This document shows positions 33,898 to 42,039 of a stretch of DNA of 64,000 bases, in pieces. This DNA comes from Vannielia litorea (GTDB lineage: Bacteria > Pseudomonadota > Alphaproteobacteria > Rhodobacterales > Rhodobacteraceae), in the NCBI RefSeq assembly GCF_019801175.1, contig NZ_JAHVJR010000001.1, positions 1 through 64,000 of the forward strand, written 5' to 3'. The notes beneath the pieces are model-generated. The model made no database searches and was not told the DNA's origin. It was given only the letters and a program-made list of their open reading frames with translations. How positions within the stretch are numbered: position 1 is the stretch's first letter; each line of letters begins with the position of its first letter. Position numbers and translations under genes: made by a program.

Positions 33898-34670
33898 GCC
33901 TGCCTGCCCGCCGCCTGCCCGCACCGCCGGGCCGCTTTGCGGTGATTGCCGACATTCACGGCAATGCCGATGCGCTGGAGGCGGTGCTGGCGGAGATCGA
34001 CCGGGAGGGGCTGCGCTTTATCGTGAACCTCGGCGACCACCTGAGCGGGCCGATGGACCCTGCGGGGGTGGCGGCGCAGTTGATGGCGCGGCCCGGGATG
34101 GTGTGCATCCGGGGCAATCATGACCGCTACCTGCTGGAAGACCCGCTGGAGCAGATGAGCGCGACCGACCGGGTGAGCCGTGAGGCGCTGGGCGCGGCCG
34201 AGATGGGCTGGCTGCGGGCGCTGCCGGTGACGGCGTGGCTTGGGGAGGATGTGTATCTTTGCCATGCGCGGCCTGCGGTGGATGATGAATATCTGATGGA
34301 AGTGATCGACGGCGAGGGCGTGGCGCGGCGGGCGGCGGATGATGTGGCCGCCGATCTGGAGGGTGTCGACGCCGCGCTGGTGCTCTGCGGGCATTCGCAT
34401 TTGCAGGGCGCGCTGGAGGTTGGCGGGCGGCTGGTGGTGAATCCCGGCTCCGTGGGCTGCCCGGCCTATACCGATGCCGAGCCTGCCCCCCACGCGGTGG
34501 AGAACGGCTCGCCTGATGCGAAATGGGCCGTGGTGGCGCGGGGCCGCGCGGGCTGGGAGGCGGAATTCAGGGCCACGCCATATGACACCACCCGGATGGT
34601 CGCGATGGCGCGGGCCTATGGCCGGGACGACTGGGCGCGGGCGGTGGAGACCGGCTGGATCAGAGGATAG
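33894..34670 (+). CDS. Metallophosphoesterase-family protein
   Basis: A 258-residue calcineurin-like phosphoesterase. All five motif blocks are visible: the D-x-H motif at Asp20-His22 (VIADIHGNADALEA), NLGDHLSG, IRGNHDRY, the YLCHARP histidine, and LCGHSHLQGA. It should bind two metal ions and hydrolyse a phosphate ester. It is translationally coupled to dgcA and precedes the D-amino-acid transaminase gene, so it may take part in D-amino-acid or wall-fragment metabolism, but the substrate is unknown. No signal peptide is seen. Confidence 0.84.
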   Translation: MSLPARRLPAPPGRFAVIADIHGNADALEAVLAEIDREGLRFIVNLGDHLSGPMDPAGVAAQLMARPGMVCIRGNHDRYLLEDPLEQMSATDRVSREALGAAEMGWLRALPVTAWLGEDVYLCHARPAVDDEYLMEVIDGEGVARRAADDVAADLEGVDAALVLCGHSHLQGALEVGGRLVVNPGSVGCPAYTDAEPAPHAVENGSPDAKWAVVARGRAGWEAEFRATPYDTTRMVAMARAYGRDDWARAVETGWIRG

Positions 34671-34809
34671 GGCGGTTCCGCTCATCCGCCCTTCGAGGCG
34701 TCTTCGCGGGGGCGGTGCCCATACGAAGAGACTGCGGCGCGGTCGATGAGCGGCTTGACGCGCGGGGCGGCGCGAAGGATGAAGCCCGCAGAGGCAAAGG
34801 AGAATGCAC

Positions 34810-35664
34810 ATGAGCCGGATCGTCTATGTGAACGGGGAATATCTGCCGGAAGAGGAGGCCAAGGTCTCTGTCTTCGACCGCGGGTTTCTCTTTGCCGATG
34901 GCGTCTACGAGGTGACGACCGTGATGGGCGGCAAGCTGGTGGATTTCGACGGCCACGCGAAGCGGCTGTGGCGCTCGATGGGCGAGCTGGAGATGACGCC
35001 GCCCTGCACCGAGGAAGAGTTGCTGGGCATCCACCGGGCGCTGATCGAGAAGAACGGCTTTGACGAGGGGCTGATCTACCTGCAGGTCACCCGCGGCGCG
35101 GCGGACCGGGATTTTGCCTATCCGGCGGAGGGCACGGCGCCGACGCTGGTGCTGTTCCATCAGGAGAAGCAGGTGGCCGACAGCCCGGCGGCGGGCAAGG
35201 GGATGCGGATTGTCTCGATCCCCGACGAGCGCTGGGGGCGGCGGGATATCAAGACGGTGCAGCTGCTTTACCCGTCGATGGGCAAGATGGCGGCCAAGAA
35301 GGCGGGCGCCGACGATGCGTGGATGGTGGAAGAGGGCGTGGTGACCGAGGGCACGTCGAACAACGCTTATATCGTGAAGGATGGCGTGATCGTGACGCGC
35401 CAGCTGGGCACCGAGATCCTGCACGGGATCACCCGCGCCGCCGTGCTGCGCTTTGCCCGCGAGGCGCAGATGAAGGTGGAGGAGCGGCCCTTCACCATCG
35501 AAGAGGCGCAGGGGGCGGATGAGGCCTTCATCACCTCGGCCTCGGCCTTCGTGATGCCGGTGGTCGAGATCGACGGCGCCAAGCTGGGCGGCGGCACGCC
35601 GGGGCCGGTGGCCACGCGGCTGCGGGAGATCTACATCGACGAGATGCGCAAGGCGGCTGTTTGA
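34810..35664 (+). CDS. dat: D-amino-acid transaminase
   Basis: This fold-type IV pyridoxal-phosphate enzyme exchanges the amino group between D-alanine or other D-amino acids and 2-oxoglutarate, giving D-glutamate. The 284-residue protein has the early FDRGFLFADGVYEV motif, the cofactor lysine in DIKTVQLLYPSMGKM, and VTEGTSNNAYIV before the C terminus. ATG 34810 follows AAAGGAGA with suitable spacing. It lies downstream of dgcN-dgcA, completing a local set for moving nitrogen and carbon between D-amino acids and L-glutamate. A branched-chain aminotransferase or 4-amino-4-deoxychorismate lyase is less likely given the motif set. Confidence 0.9.
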   Translation: MSRIVYVNGEYLPEEEAKVSVFDRGFLFADGVYEVTTVMGGKLVDFDGHAKRLWRSMGELEMTPPCTEEELLGIHRALIEKNGFDEGLIYLQVTRGAADRDFAYPAEGTAPTLVLFHQEKQVADSPAAGKGMRIVSIPDERWGRRDIKTVQLLYPSMGKMAAKKAGADDAWMVEEGVVTEGTSNNAYIVKDGVIVTRQLGTEILHGITRAAVLRFAREAQMKVEERPFTIEEAQGADEAFITSASAFVMPVVEIDGAKLGGGTPGPVATRLREIYIDEMRKAAV

Positions 35665-35697
35665 GGGCTTCCCGGCTGACGGGCTGACCGGGGCGGC

Positions 35698-35722
35698 TGC
35701 GTGGCAGACCGCCCGCCACGCA
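35698..35722 (+). terminator. Stem-loop after dat
   Basis: TGCGTGGC (35698-35705) pairs perfectly with GCCACGCA (35715-35722) over a nine-base loop, 33 bases past the dat stop. No T-run follows directly, so function as a terminator is not certain. Confidence 0.4.
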
Positions 35723-35777
35723 CGGCTCCCCGCGCGGGGGGCTTTGGCCTTGCACTCCGGCCCGGCTTGCGGGCACC

Positions 35778-38333
35778 ATGCAGCCAGATTTGAGAACCGG
35801 GAGATTTTCAGACGTGCGCAGGCTCTGGGGCGGGGCAGTTCTGGTGGGAGGCGTGCTGGTGCTGGGGCTTTATGCCGGCGCACGGCCCGCTCATGACATC
35901 GAGGATCGGGTGCGGGAGCAGGCCGCTGCGGCGGTGCAGGGCTCGGTGCATGCGCTTAGTGCCGAGGTGAAGGGCCGCGACATCGTGCTCACGGGCCTTG
36001 CCGATGGCGAGGCGGAATATACCCGGGTGATCGTGGCGCTGGACGAGGTGCCGGGCCGCCGGGTGGTGCGATCGGAGGCCGAGATTCTCGCGGCGGCAAA
36101 CCCCTACAGATTGCGCGGCGCATTCGGCCCCGGCGGCCCCGTCTGGGAAGGCAACGTGCCGAGCGAGGCCGCGCGGGTCGGGCTGGCGGAGAACATCGGA
36201 GAAGAGGCGGCGGCGGGCCTTGCGCTGGCCTCCGGCGCGCCTGCCGGTTGGTCCGGCGCCCTGGGCGCGGCGCTGGAGGCCCGGCGCCAGCTGGTACGCG
36301 GCGAGGTTTCACTGGAGGGGCAGGCGGTGCGGCTTTCGGGCGTGGTGATGACCCCGCGCGAGCAGGCTGCCGCAGAGGAGGCGCTGGCCGCGTTGCCCGA
36401 GGGCTGGAGCGCCGAGACCGAGCTGACCACGCTGGATGATGGCAAGCCCTTTGCCCTCGATATCGAGGCGGTGGACGGCAACGTGACATGGCGCGGCGGC
36501 AAGCTGCCGCGCGCGGTCGATCCGCTGGATCTCGACACCGCTTATGGCGCGCCGGTGGCGGGGGATATCGCCGTGGCGCAGATTGGCGAGGAGCAGGAAG
36601 ATTTTGCCGGGGCCACCCAATCGGGCATGGCCGCGCTGGCGCAGCTGATGCGCGGGCGGCTCAGGATCGAAGGGCAGACGCTGGCGCTGACCGGGCTTGC
36701 CGCCGATCCGGGCGCAGCCGCTGCGGCCCGCGCCGAGTTGGAGGGGCTACCCGAGGGCTTTACCCCGCTGGTGGAACTGGAGCTGCATGACGACGGCAAG
36801 CCTTTCACCCTCGCCCTGAAAAAATCCGCCAGCGGATTGCAGGCCAGCGGCAAGCTGCCCGCCTCGATGGCGGAGGATGACATTGCCGCCGTCACCGGCC
36901 AGACCCCGCATGGCGACCTTGCGGTGGCCCGGATCGGCGCGGAGGAGGAGGTGTTCACCCTCGCGGCCCGTGCCGCCCTGCGCGCCGTGGCGCCGATGAA
37001 GAGTGCCGATGTGACGCTGGGCGAGGAGGGGCTGAGCTTTGTCGCCCTGGCCCCCACCCCGGCGGAGGCCGCAGAGGCCGAGGCGGCGCTGGCCCCGGTG
37101 ACGGGCAGCCTGCCGGTGTCGACCCAGATCGACGTGGAAGACGATGGCCAACCCTTCGCCCTCGTGGTCGAAAAATCCCCCGAGGGTGCATGGAGCGCCA
37201 GCGGCAAGGTGCCCGCCGTGCTGGAAGGCTTCGACTATGCCGCCGCGGCGGGGGTCGAGGCGCTGGAAGCGGGCGAGGTGGCCGTGGCACGGATCGGCGG
37301 CGAGGCCCACGGCTTTGCCGATGCGGTGCCGCCGGGCCTTGCGGCGCTGACGGTGCTGAACTCGGGCCGCCTCACGGTGCGCGAGGGCGCGGTGGAGCTG
37401 GAGGGCGAGGCCGATGACCCGGAGGTGGCCGCCGAGGCCGAGGCGGCGCTGGGCGCGCTGCCCGAGGGATTTGCCCCGACGCTGGCGCTGGACCTCGTGG
37501 ATGACGGCACGCCGCCGGCCTTTACCTTTGCCTATTCGGTGACCGAAGGCGGCAGCCTCAGCGGCAAGTTGCCTGCCGGGATGATCCCACCTGAGATCGC
37601 CGAGCTGACCGGGCTGGGCCAGCTCAGCGGCACGCCGGGCCAGTCGCGCGACGACGAGACCGGCGCGGAGGGGATGCGCAGCGCGATGGCGGCGCTCGGC
37701 CCGTGGATGGGTGAGATCGAGGCGTTGGAGCTGGTGCTGGCCGAGGATGGCAGCGTGAGTGCCGATGTCACCGCCAGCCCGGGCGTGGATGGCGAGCTGA
37801 TGCGCGCCCGTCTGGCCGAGGCGCTGGGCGGGGCTGTGACCCTTGCGGTGGCAGAGGCCGAGGGCGCGGAGGGCGATCTGCGTGACAACCCGGCGACGGG
37901 GGCGCAGCAGCGGCTTTCGGGCGGGGTCTGGCTGCCGGTCATCGAGGGGATCGAGACCACGGTGGCGGGCTGCGACGCGGCCACGGCCAGCGCGCTGGAG
38001 GGCGAGCGGATTGGATTTGTGACCGGGGCGTTCCGGCTGGATGCGGCCTCGTTCAGCGCGGTGAACAAGGTGGCCGCGGTGGCGCTGGCCTGCGCCGAGG
38101 CCGAGCTGACGCTGGAGCTGGGCGGGCACACCGATTCCACCGGAAATGCGGAGAGCAACAAGGCGCTGAGCCAGCGGCGGGCCGAGGTGGTCGCCGCCGC
38201 GCTGGGCGCGCGCGGTGTGCCGGAGGCGGCACTGGTGGCCGTGGGCTACGGCGCCGATCAGCCGGTGGCCGATAACGAGACCGAAGAGGGCCGGGCGCAG
38301 AACCGGCGCACCACGCTCGAGTGGCGAGACTAG
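35778..38333 (+). CDS. OmpA-family protein with tandem ~118-residue repeats
   Basis: An 851-residue envelope protein. One transmembrane or signal-anchor segment (about residues 18-33) is followed by a series of BON-like repeats. The motif DDG-K/Q/T-P occurs at residues 220, 338, 455 and 575 (period 117-120), each followed by a GKLP or GKVP motif. A degenerate first copy is seen near 70-125. The C-terminal OmpA domain (about 740-851) carries GGHTDSTGNAESNKALSQRR for peptidoglycan binding. The design suggests an inner-membrane anchor, a periplasmic stalk and a wall anchor. It is followed within 13 bases by an HhH membrane protein. Role is unknown. A GTG at 35814 is an alternative start. Confidence 0.82.
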   Translation: MQPDLRTGRFSDVRRLWGGAVLVGGVLVLGLYAGARPAHDIEDRVREQAAAAVQGSVHALSAEVKGRDIVLTGLADGEAEYTRVIVALDEVPGRRVVRSEAEILAAANPYRLRGAFGPGGPVWEGNVPSEAARVGLAENIGEEAAAGLALASGAPAGWSGALGAALEARRQLVRGEVSLEGQAVRLSGVVMTPREQAAAEEALAALPEGWSAETELTTLDDGKPFALDIEAVDGNVTWRGGKLPRAVDPLDLDTAYGAPVAGDIAVAQIGEEQEDFAGATQSGMAALAQLMRGRLRIEGQTLALTGLAADPGAAAAARAELEGLPEGFTPLVELELHDDGKPFTLALKKSASGLQASGKLPASMAEDDIAAVTGQTPHGDLAVARIGAEEEVFTLAARAALRAVAPMKSADVTLGEEGLSFVALAPTPAEAAEAEAALAPVTGSLPVSTQIDVEDDGQPFALVVEKSPEGAWSASGKVPAVLEGFDYAAAAGVEALEAGEVAVARIGGEAHGFADAVPPGLAALTVLNSGRLTVREGAVELEGEADDPEVAAEAEAALGALPEGFAPTLALDLVDDGTPPAFTFAYSVTEGGSLSGKLPAGMIPPEIAELTGLGQLSGTPGQSRDDETGAEGMRSAMAALGPWMGEIEALELVLAEDGSVSADVTASPGVDGELMRARLAEALGGAVTLAVAEAEGAEGDLRDNPATGAQQRLSGGVWLPVIEGIETTVAGCDAATASALEGERIGFVTGAFRLDAASFSAVNKVAAVALACAEAELTLELGGHTDSTGNAESNKALSQRRAEVVAAALGARGVPEAALVAVGYGADQPVADNETEEGRAQNRRTTLEWRD

Positions 38334-38346
38334 AGAAGGACGCGAG

Positions 38347-39087
38347 ATGTTTCAGAACTGGGGCTTTCTGCTCACCGAAATCTGGTTTCTGCTGATCCTT
38401 GCGGCGCTGATCGGCCTGCTGGCGGGCTGGATCTTCTGGGGCAAGTCGGAGGGGGTCGCCGAGAGCGATGACGAGGCGATCGACCCTGTGGCTTACGAGC
38501 AGGCGCGAAGCAACGAGCACCGGCTGCGCGGCGAGCGCGACGAGCTGCTCGCCCGGCTGGACCGCTGCCGCTCGGACGGCGAGAAGAAGGACGCGCGGAT
38601 GAAGGAGATGGAGGCGGAGCTCGACGAGCTGCGCGGCGAGGCGGCCTTTACCGCGCCGCTGCCTGCCTTCGAGGCAGAGGATGACCAGCTCCGCGCCTTC
38701 GACGAGACCTCGGGCACCCCTGCGGCCCCAGTGGAGCCCGCGGAAGAGACCACGCCCGACTTCGATGGCGACGGGGTGGCCGAAGGCACCGGTGAGGGCA
38801 CGGAGCCTGCCAAGCTGGATTCCCCCCGCGAGGGCGGGCCGGACGACCTGAAGAAGATCAAGGGCGTGGGCAAGAAGCTGGAAGCGCTGCTGCACGAGAT
38901 GGGCTTTTTCCACTACGATCAGATCGCCGGTTGGACGGCGGAGGAGATCGCCTGGGTCAACGCTAACCTGAAGGGCTTCAAGGGCCGGGTGACGCGCGAC
39001 AACTGGGTGGAACAGGCCAAAGTGCTGGCGTCTGGCGAAGAAACGGCGTTTTCGAAGCGGGTGGATCGCGGCGGGGTTTACGACTGA
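38347..39087 (+). CDS. Membrane-anchored helix-hairpin-helix protein
   Basis: A 246-residue protein with one N-terminal transmembrane helix (IWFLLILAALIGLLAGWIFW). A charged, probably coiled-coil region follows (residues 50-105), then an acidic linker. The C-terminal domain of about 60 residues has a helix-hairpin-helix, KKIKGVGKKLEALLHEMG. This C-terminal part resembles the H3TH-like module found in COG3743 proteins and at the end of NuoE in alphaproteobacteria. The gene is 13 bases downstream of the OmpA-repeat gene, so both are likely in one operon and may form an envelope complex. Nucleic-acid binding is only suggested by the HhH. Confidence 0.75.
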   Translation: MFQNWGFLLTEIWFLLILAALIGLLAGWIFWGKSEGVAESDDEAIDPVAYEQARSNEHRLRGERDELLARLDRCRSDGEKKDARMKEMEAELDELRGEAAFTAPLPAFEAEDDQLRAFDETSGTPAAPVEPAEETTPDFDGDGVAEGTGEGTEPAKLDSPREGGPDDLKKIKGVGKKLEALLHEMGFFHYDQIAGWTAEEIAWVNANLKGFKGRVTRDNWVEQAKVLASGEETAFSKRVDRGGVYD

Positions 39088-39153
39088 GCGAGGCGCTTGG
39101 CCGAGCCGTCATGCAGCGGGGGCGCTGCCCCCGCACCCCCGGGAGTATTTGCA

Positions 39154-39209
39154 GCAAGAAAATGCGGGCAGGGAGCGGACAATTTGAGACGAATTGTGCA
39201 TTTTCTTGC
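39154..39209. repeat. Inverted pair of GCAAGAAAATGC repeats (copies C and D)
   Basis: GCAAGAAAATGC at 39154-39165 is matched by its exact reverse complement at 39198-39209, with a 32-base spacer. Weaker matching continues outwards (GAGTATTT against AAATATCC). It lies in the 275-base gap between the convergent HhH and DUF1244 genes and could fold into a long hairpin; the rest of the gap shows no gene. It is the fullest example of a repeat also seen at 16994 and 24458. Confidence 0.65.
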
Positions 39210-39362
39210 GTGAAATATCCCCGCCGGAGGCCTGAAATCTCTTTGGCGTTCGGCTGAGGCCTTGCGGAGCTTCAGTGGGAAGCGCCTGCCCTCGACGCGG
39301 GCGCTTACCGAGCGAAGCGAGGCCATTGGGGGTGACGAGCGCAGCGAGGCTGCGCGGCGGAG

Positions 39363-39674
39363 TCAGCCCTTGGTGACGTTTTCCTCAAAGGCGGTCTTGA
39401 AGGCCTCGTTCTGGGCGTCGGTGGCTTCGGTCTGGTTCTGCGCTTTCCACGCGTCGTAGGGCATGCCGTAGAACAACTCGCGGGCCTCTTCCTTGTCCAT
39501 CTCGATGCCCCGCTCGGCGGCGGCTTCCTGCATCCAGCGGGAGAGGCAATTGCGGCAGAAGCCGGCGAGGTTCATCAGGTCGATGTTCTGCACGTCGGTG
39601 CGCTTTTCCATCAGGTGCTTCTGCAGCGTCCGGAAGGCGGCGGCTTCAAGCTCGGTGCGGGTCGCGTCGTCCAT
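39363..39674 (-). CDS. DUF1244 family protein
   Basis: A 103-residue protein matching the DUF1244 family of alphaproteobacteria. It has a helical N terminus (TELEAAAFRTLQKHLMEKRTD), a central NLAGFCRNCLSRWMQEAA motif with a CxxC pair, and the typical EEARELFYGMPYDAWKAQNQ end. The family is small, cytoplasmic and of unknown function; the cysteine pair suggests metal binding. It is downstream of the N-formylglutamate amidohydrolase gene on the same strand (30-base gap), and the pair is often adjacent in related genomes. Confidence 0.86.
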   Translation of the reverse strand: MDDATRTELEAAAFRTLQKHLMEKRTDVQNIDLMNLAGFCRNCLSRWMQEAAAERGIEMDKEEARELFYGMPYDAWKAQNQTEATDAQNEAFKTAFEENVTKG

Positions 39675-39704
39675 GGTGGTCCTCCTTTTCGGGGTAAAGC
39701 TAGG

Positions 39705-40448
39705 TTACAGCCCGCTTGCCGCCAGTGCCTCTTCGAGCATCGGCGCCAGACGGTCGGCCCAGGCGTTCTGCTGGGCGTCTGTTTCGATCAGGTCCTGGCG
39801 GAGTTCGATGAGCACGTTGGGGCGGCCGTGTTGCAGGGCGTGGCGGTCGACCGCGTCGCCGGGGAGGTGGCCGCCGTAGGGCTCGTTGTCGCCCACCACG
39901 AGGTCGGGCTCACGGCGGAGGCGGGCGATCAGGGCGTGGGCCAGCGTCGGGTCGACGTGGGAGTGCAACACGCCGATCTGCCAGGGGCGGGCCGGGCGGC
40001 CCTTGAGCTTTGGGGTGAAGCTGTGGACCGAGCAGAGCACGGGGGCCTCGCGGGCGGCGAGCAGGTCGGTCAGCGCGTCGTGGTAGGGGCGGTAGCAGAG
40101 CGCCTTGCGGCGCTCCAGCTCCTCCGGCCCGGCGGTGCGGTTGCCGGGGATGATCGTGCCGTCATAGAGCTTCATCAGCAGGGTCGGGTCATCCTCCCCG
40201 CGGTTGGGGTCGATCACCAGACGGGAGAAATTGGAGCAGATTGCGGGGCCGCCCAATCGCTCGGCCAGACCCAGCGCAACGCCTGCCGCGCCCGGGTCGA
40301 AGGCGATGTGGCGGGCCATCTCGGCGGCGGGCAGGCCGAGGCTGCCGCCGTTCACCGAGGGCGGCACGACGTTTGTTGCGTGGTCACAGGTTACGCACCA
40401 GCGCCCCGGTCGGTCGCGCCCGTGCAGGGAATAGGGGTGATATGTCAT
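39705..40448 (-). CDS. N-formylglutamate amidohydrolase family protein
   Basis: A 247-residue zinc-dependent amidase-like protein. The N terminus has the family motif VTCDHATNVVPP, a later NFSRLVIDPNRGEDDP segment, and VHSFTPKL; these supply metal ligands and substrate-binding residues. Members remove formate from N-formyl-L-glutamate at the end of histidine breakdown, but many paralogues act on other N-acyl compounds. No hut genes are nearby, so the substrate is open. The start at 40448 was chosen for similarity with family N termini; an ATG at 40472 is possible. DUF1244 follows on the same strand. Confidence 0.83.
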   Translation of the reverse strand: MTYHPYSLHGRDRPGRWCVTCDHATNVVPPSVNGGSLGLPAAEMARHIAFDPGAAGVALGLAERLGGPAICSNFSRLVIDPNRGEDDPTLLMKLYDGTIIPGNRTAGPEELERRKALCYRPYHDALTDLLAAREAPVLCSVHSFTPKLKGRPARPWQIGVLHSHVDPTLAHALIARLRREPDLVVGDNEPYGGHLPGDAVDRHALQHGRPNVLIELRQDLIETDAQQNAWADRLAPMLEEALAASGL

Positions 40449-40586
40449 GGCGGTGTTTTGATTTCGGGTCATGCTCTGATAGGCAAGAGGCGCGGGGGAT
40501 GCCAGTGGAAGTCACCTCCTCCCCCTTCCCGTCGCGCGGGTTTAGCGCTAACACGAGGGCGCAAACGCCCAGAGGAGAGCCACGAC

Positions 40587-42032
40587 ATGAAACGGAACCG
40601 CAACGTCAAGATCGTGGCCACGCTGGGGCCGGCCTCTGACACCTACGAGATGATCCGCAAGCTGCATGAGGCCGGGGCCGACGTGTTCCGCCTGAACATG
40701 AGCCACGGCTCCCATGAGGAGATCAAGGCGCGGCACGGGATGATCCGGCAGGTGGAGAAGGACGTGGGCCGCCCGATTGCGATTCTGGCCGACCTTCAGG
40801 GGCCGAAGCTGCGGGTTGGCACCTTTGCGGGCGACAGCGAGGAGCTGGTGGAGGGCGCGAGCTTCCGGCTCGATCTGGACCCTGCGGAGGGCGATGCCAG
40901 CCGGGTCTGCCTGCCGCACAAGGAGATTTTCGACGCGCTGGAGCCGGGCTCCAGCCTGCTCGTCAACGATGGCAAGATCCGCCTGAAGGTGACTGCCTGC
41001 GGCTCCGATTATGCCGATTGCGAGGTGATCGCGGGCGGGACGATCAGCAACCGCAAGGGGGTGAACGTGCCTGATGTGGTGCTGCCGCTGGCGGCGCTGA
41101 GCGAGAAGGACCTGAAGGATCTCGAATTCGTTTGCGCCCTTGGCGTGGACTGGCTGGCGCTGAGCTTCGTGCAGCGCAAGGAAGACGTGGAGCAGGCCCG
41201 GGAGCTGGCCAAGGGGCGCGCCGCGATCCTCTCGAAGATCGAGAAGCCGGCGGCGGTGAAGGCCTTTGCCGAGATCCTCGACGCCTCCGATGGCATCATG
41301 GTGGCGCGCGGCGATCTGGGTGTGGAGCTGCCGGTGCAGGCGGTGCCGCCGATCCAGAAGCGGCTGGTGCGCACCACCCGCTCGGCGGCAAAGCCGGTGA
41401 TCGTGGCGACCCAGATGCTGGAGAGCATGATCGAGAGCCCGATGCCCACGCGCGCCGAAGTTTCTGACGTGTCGAACGCGATTTACGAGGGCACCGATGC
41501 GATCATGCTCTCGGCGGAGAGCGCGGCGGGTGACTACCCGGTGGAGGCGGTCATGACGATGAATGCCGTGGCCGAGGAGGTGGAGAGCGACCCGACCTAT
41601 CGCGACGTGATCGAAGCGGCCCGCCGGATCGAGCGCTCGACCGTGGCCGATGGCATCGTGTCGGCGGCCCGCGAGATCGCCGAGGCGACCGACATCAAGG
41701 CGATTGCCTGTTTCACCCAGACCGGCACCACCGCCGGCCTCGTGGCCCGCGAGCGGCCCGAGGTGCCGATCCTTGCGCTGACCAACCACATCGGCACCGC
41801 CCGCCGCCTTGCCCTGACATGGGGCGTGACCTGTGCGGTCACGGCGCGGCTGGAGCGGTTCAAGCAGGCGGTTGTCAGCGGCGCCCGCGCCGCACGCGAG
41901 CTGGGGCTGGCGACCGAGGACGACCAGATCGTTGTGACCGCCGGTGTGCCCTTCAACGTGCCCGGCTCCACCAACATCCTGCGCGTCGCGCCCTGCGCCG
42001 AGCGGCTGATCTACGCCTCCGACCCGGAGTAA
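40587..42032 (+). CDS. pyk: Pyruvate kinase
   Basis: Pyruvate kinase makes ATP and pyruvate from phosphoenolpyruvate. The 481-residue protein begins KIVATLGPASDTYEMIRKL and contains FRLNMSHGSHEE, the signature ILSKIEKPAAVKAF around the catalytic lysine, and VARGDLGVELP for metal binding. The C-terminal regulatory domain includes FTQTGTTAGLVARERP. Length is normal. AGAGGAGAG lies before ATG 40587. The lysE-type gene begins seven bases after its stop, suggesting co-transcription. It is divergent from the N-formylglutamate amidohydrolase gene. Confidence 0.97.
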   Translation: MKRNRNVKIVATLGPASDTYEMIRKLHEAGADVFRLNMSHGSHEEIKARHGMIRQVEKDVGRPIAILADLQGPKLRVGTFAGDSEELVEGASFRLDLDPAEGDASRVCLPHKEIFDALEPGSSLLVNDGKIRLKVTACGSDYADCEVIAGGTISNRKGVNVPDVVLPLAALSEKDLKDLEFVCALGVDWLALSFVQRKEDVEQARELAKGRAAILSKIEKPAAVKAFAEILDASDGIMVARGDLGVELPVQAVPPIQKRLVRTTRSAAKPVIVATQMLESMIESPMPTRAEVSDVSNAIYEGTDAIMLSAESAAGDYPVEAVMTMNAVAEEVESDPTYRDVIEAARRIERSTVADGIVSAAREIAEATDIKAIACFTQTGTTAGLVARERPEVPILALTNHIGTARRLALTWGVTCAVTARLERFKQAVVSGARAARELGLATEDDQIVVTAGVPFNVPGSTNILRVAPCAERLIYASDPE

Positions 42033-42039
42033 CCCGGCG

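Noticed and set aside
34804..34810. A single ATGCACA at the start of dat
   Set aside because: No second unit at an 11-base distance; likely chance overlap with the start region.
39615..40586. Possible long N-terminal extension of pyruvate kinase
   Set aside because: The frame is open upstream by chance; the enzyme begins at the conserved MKRNRNVKIVATLGP start with its own ribosome site, and the upstream part is antisense to another gene.
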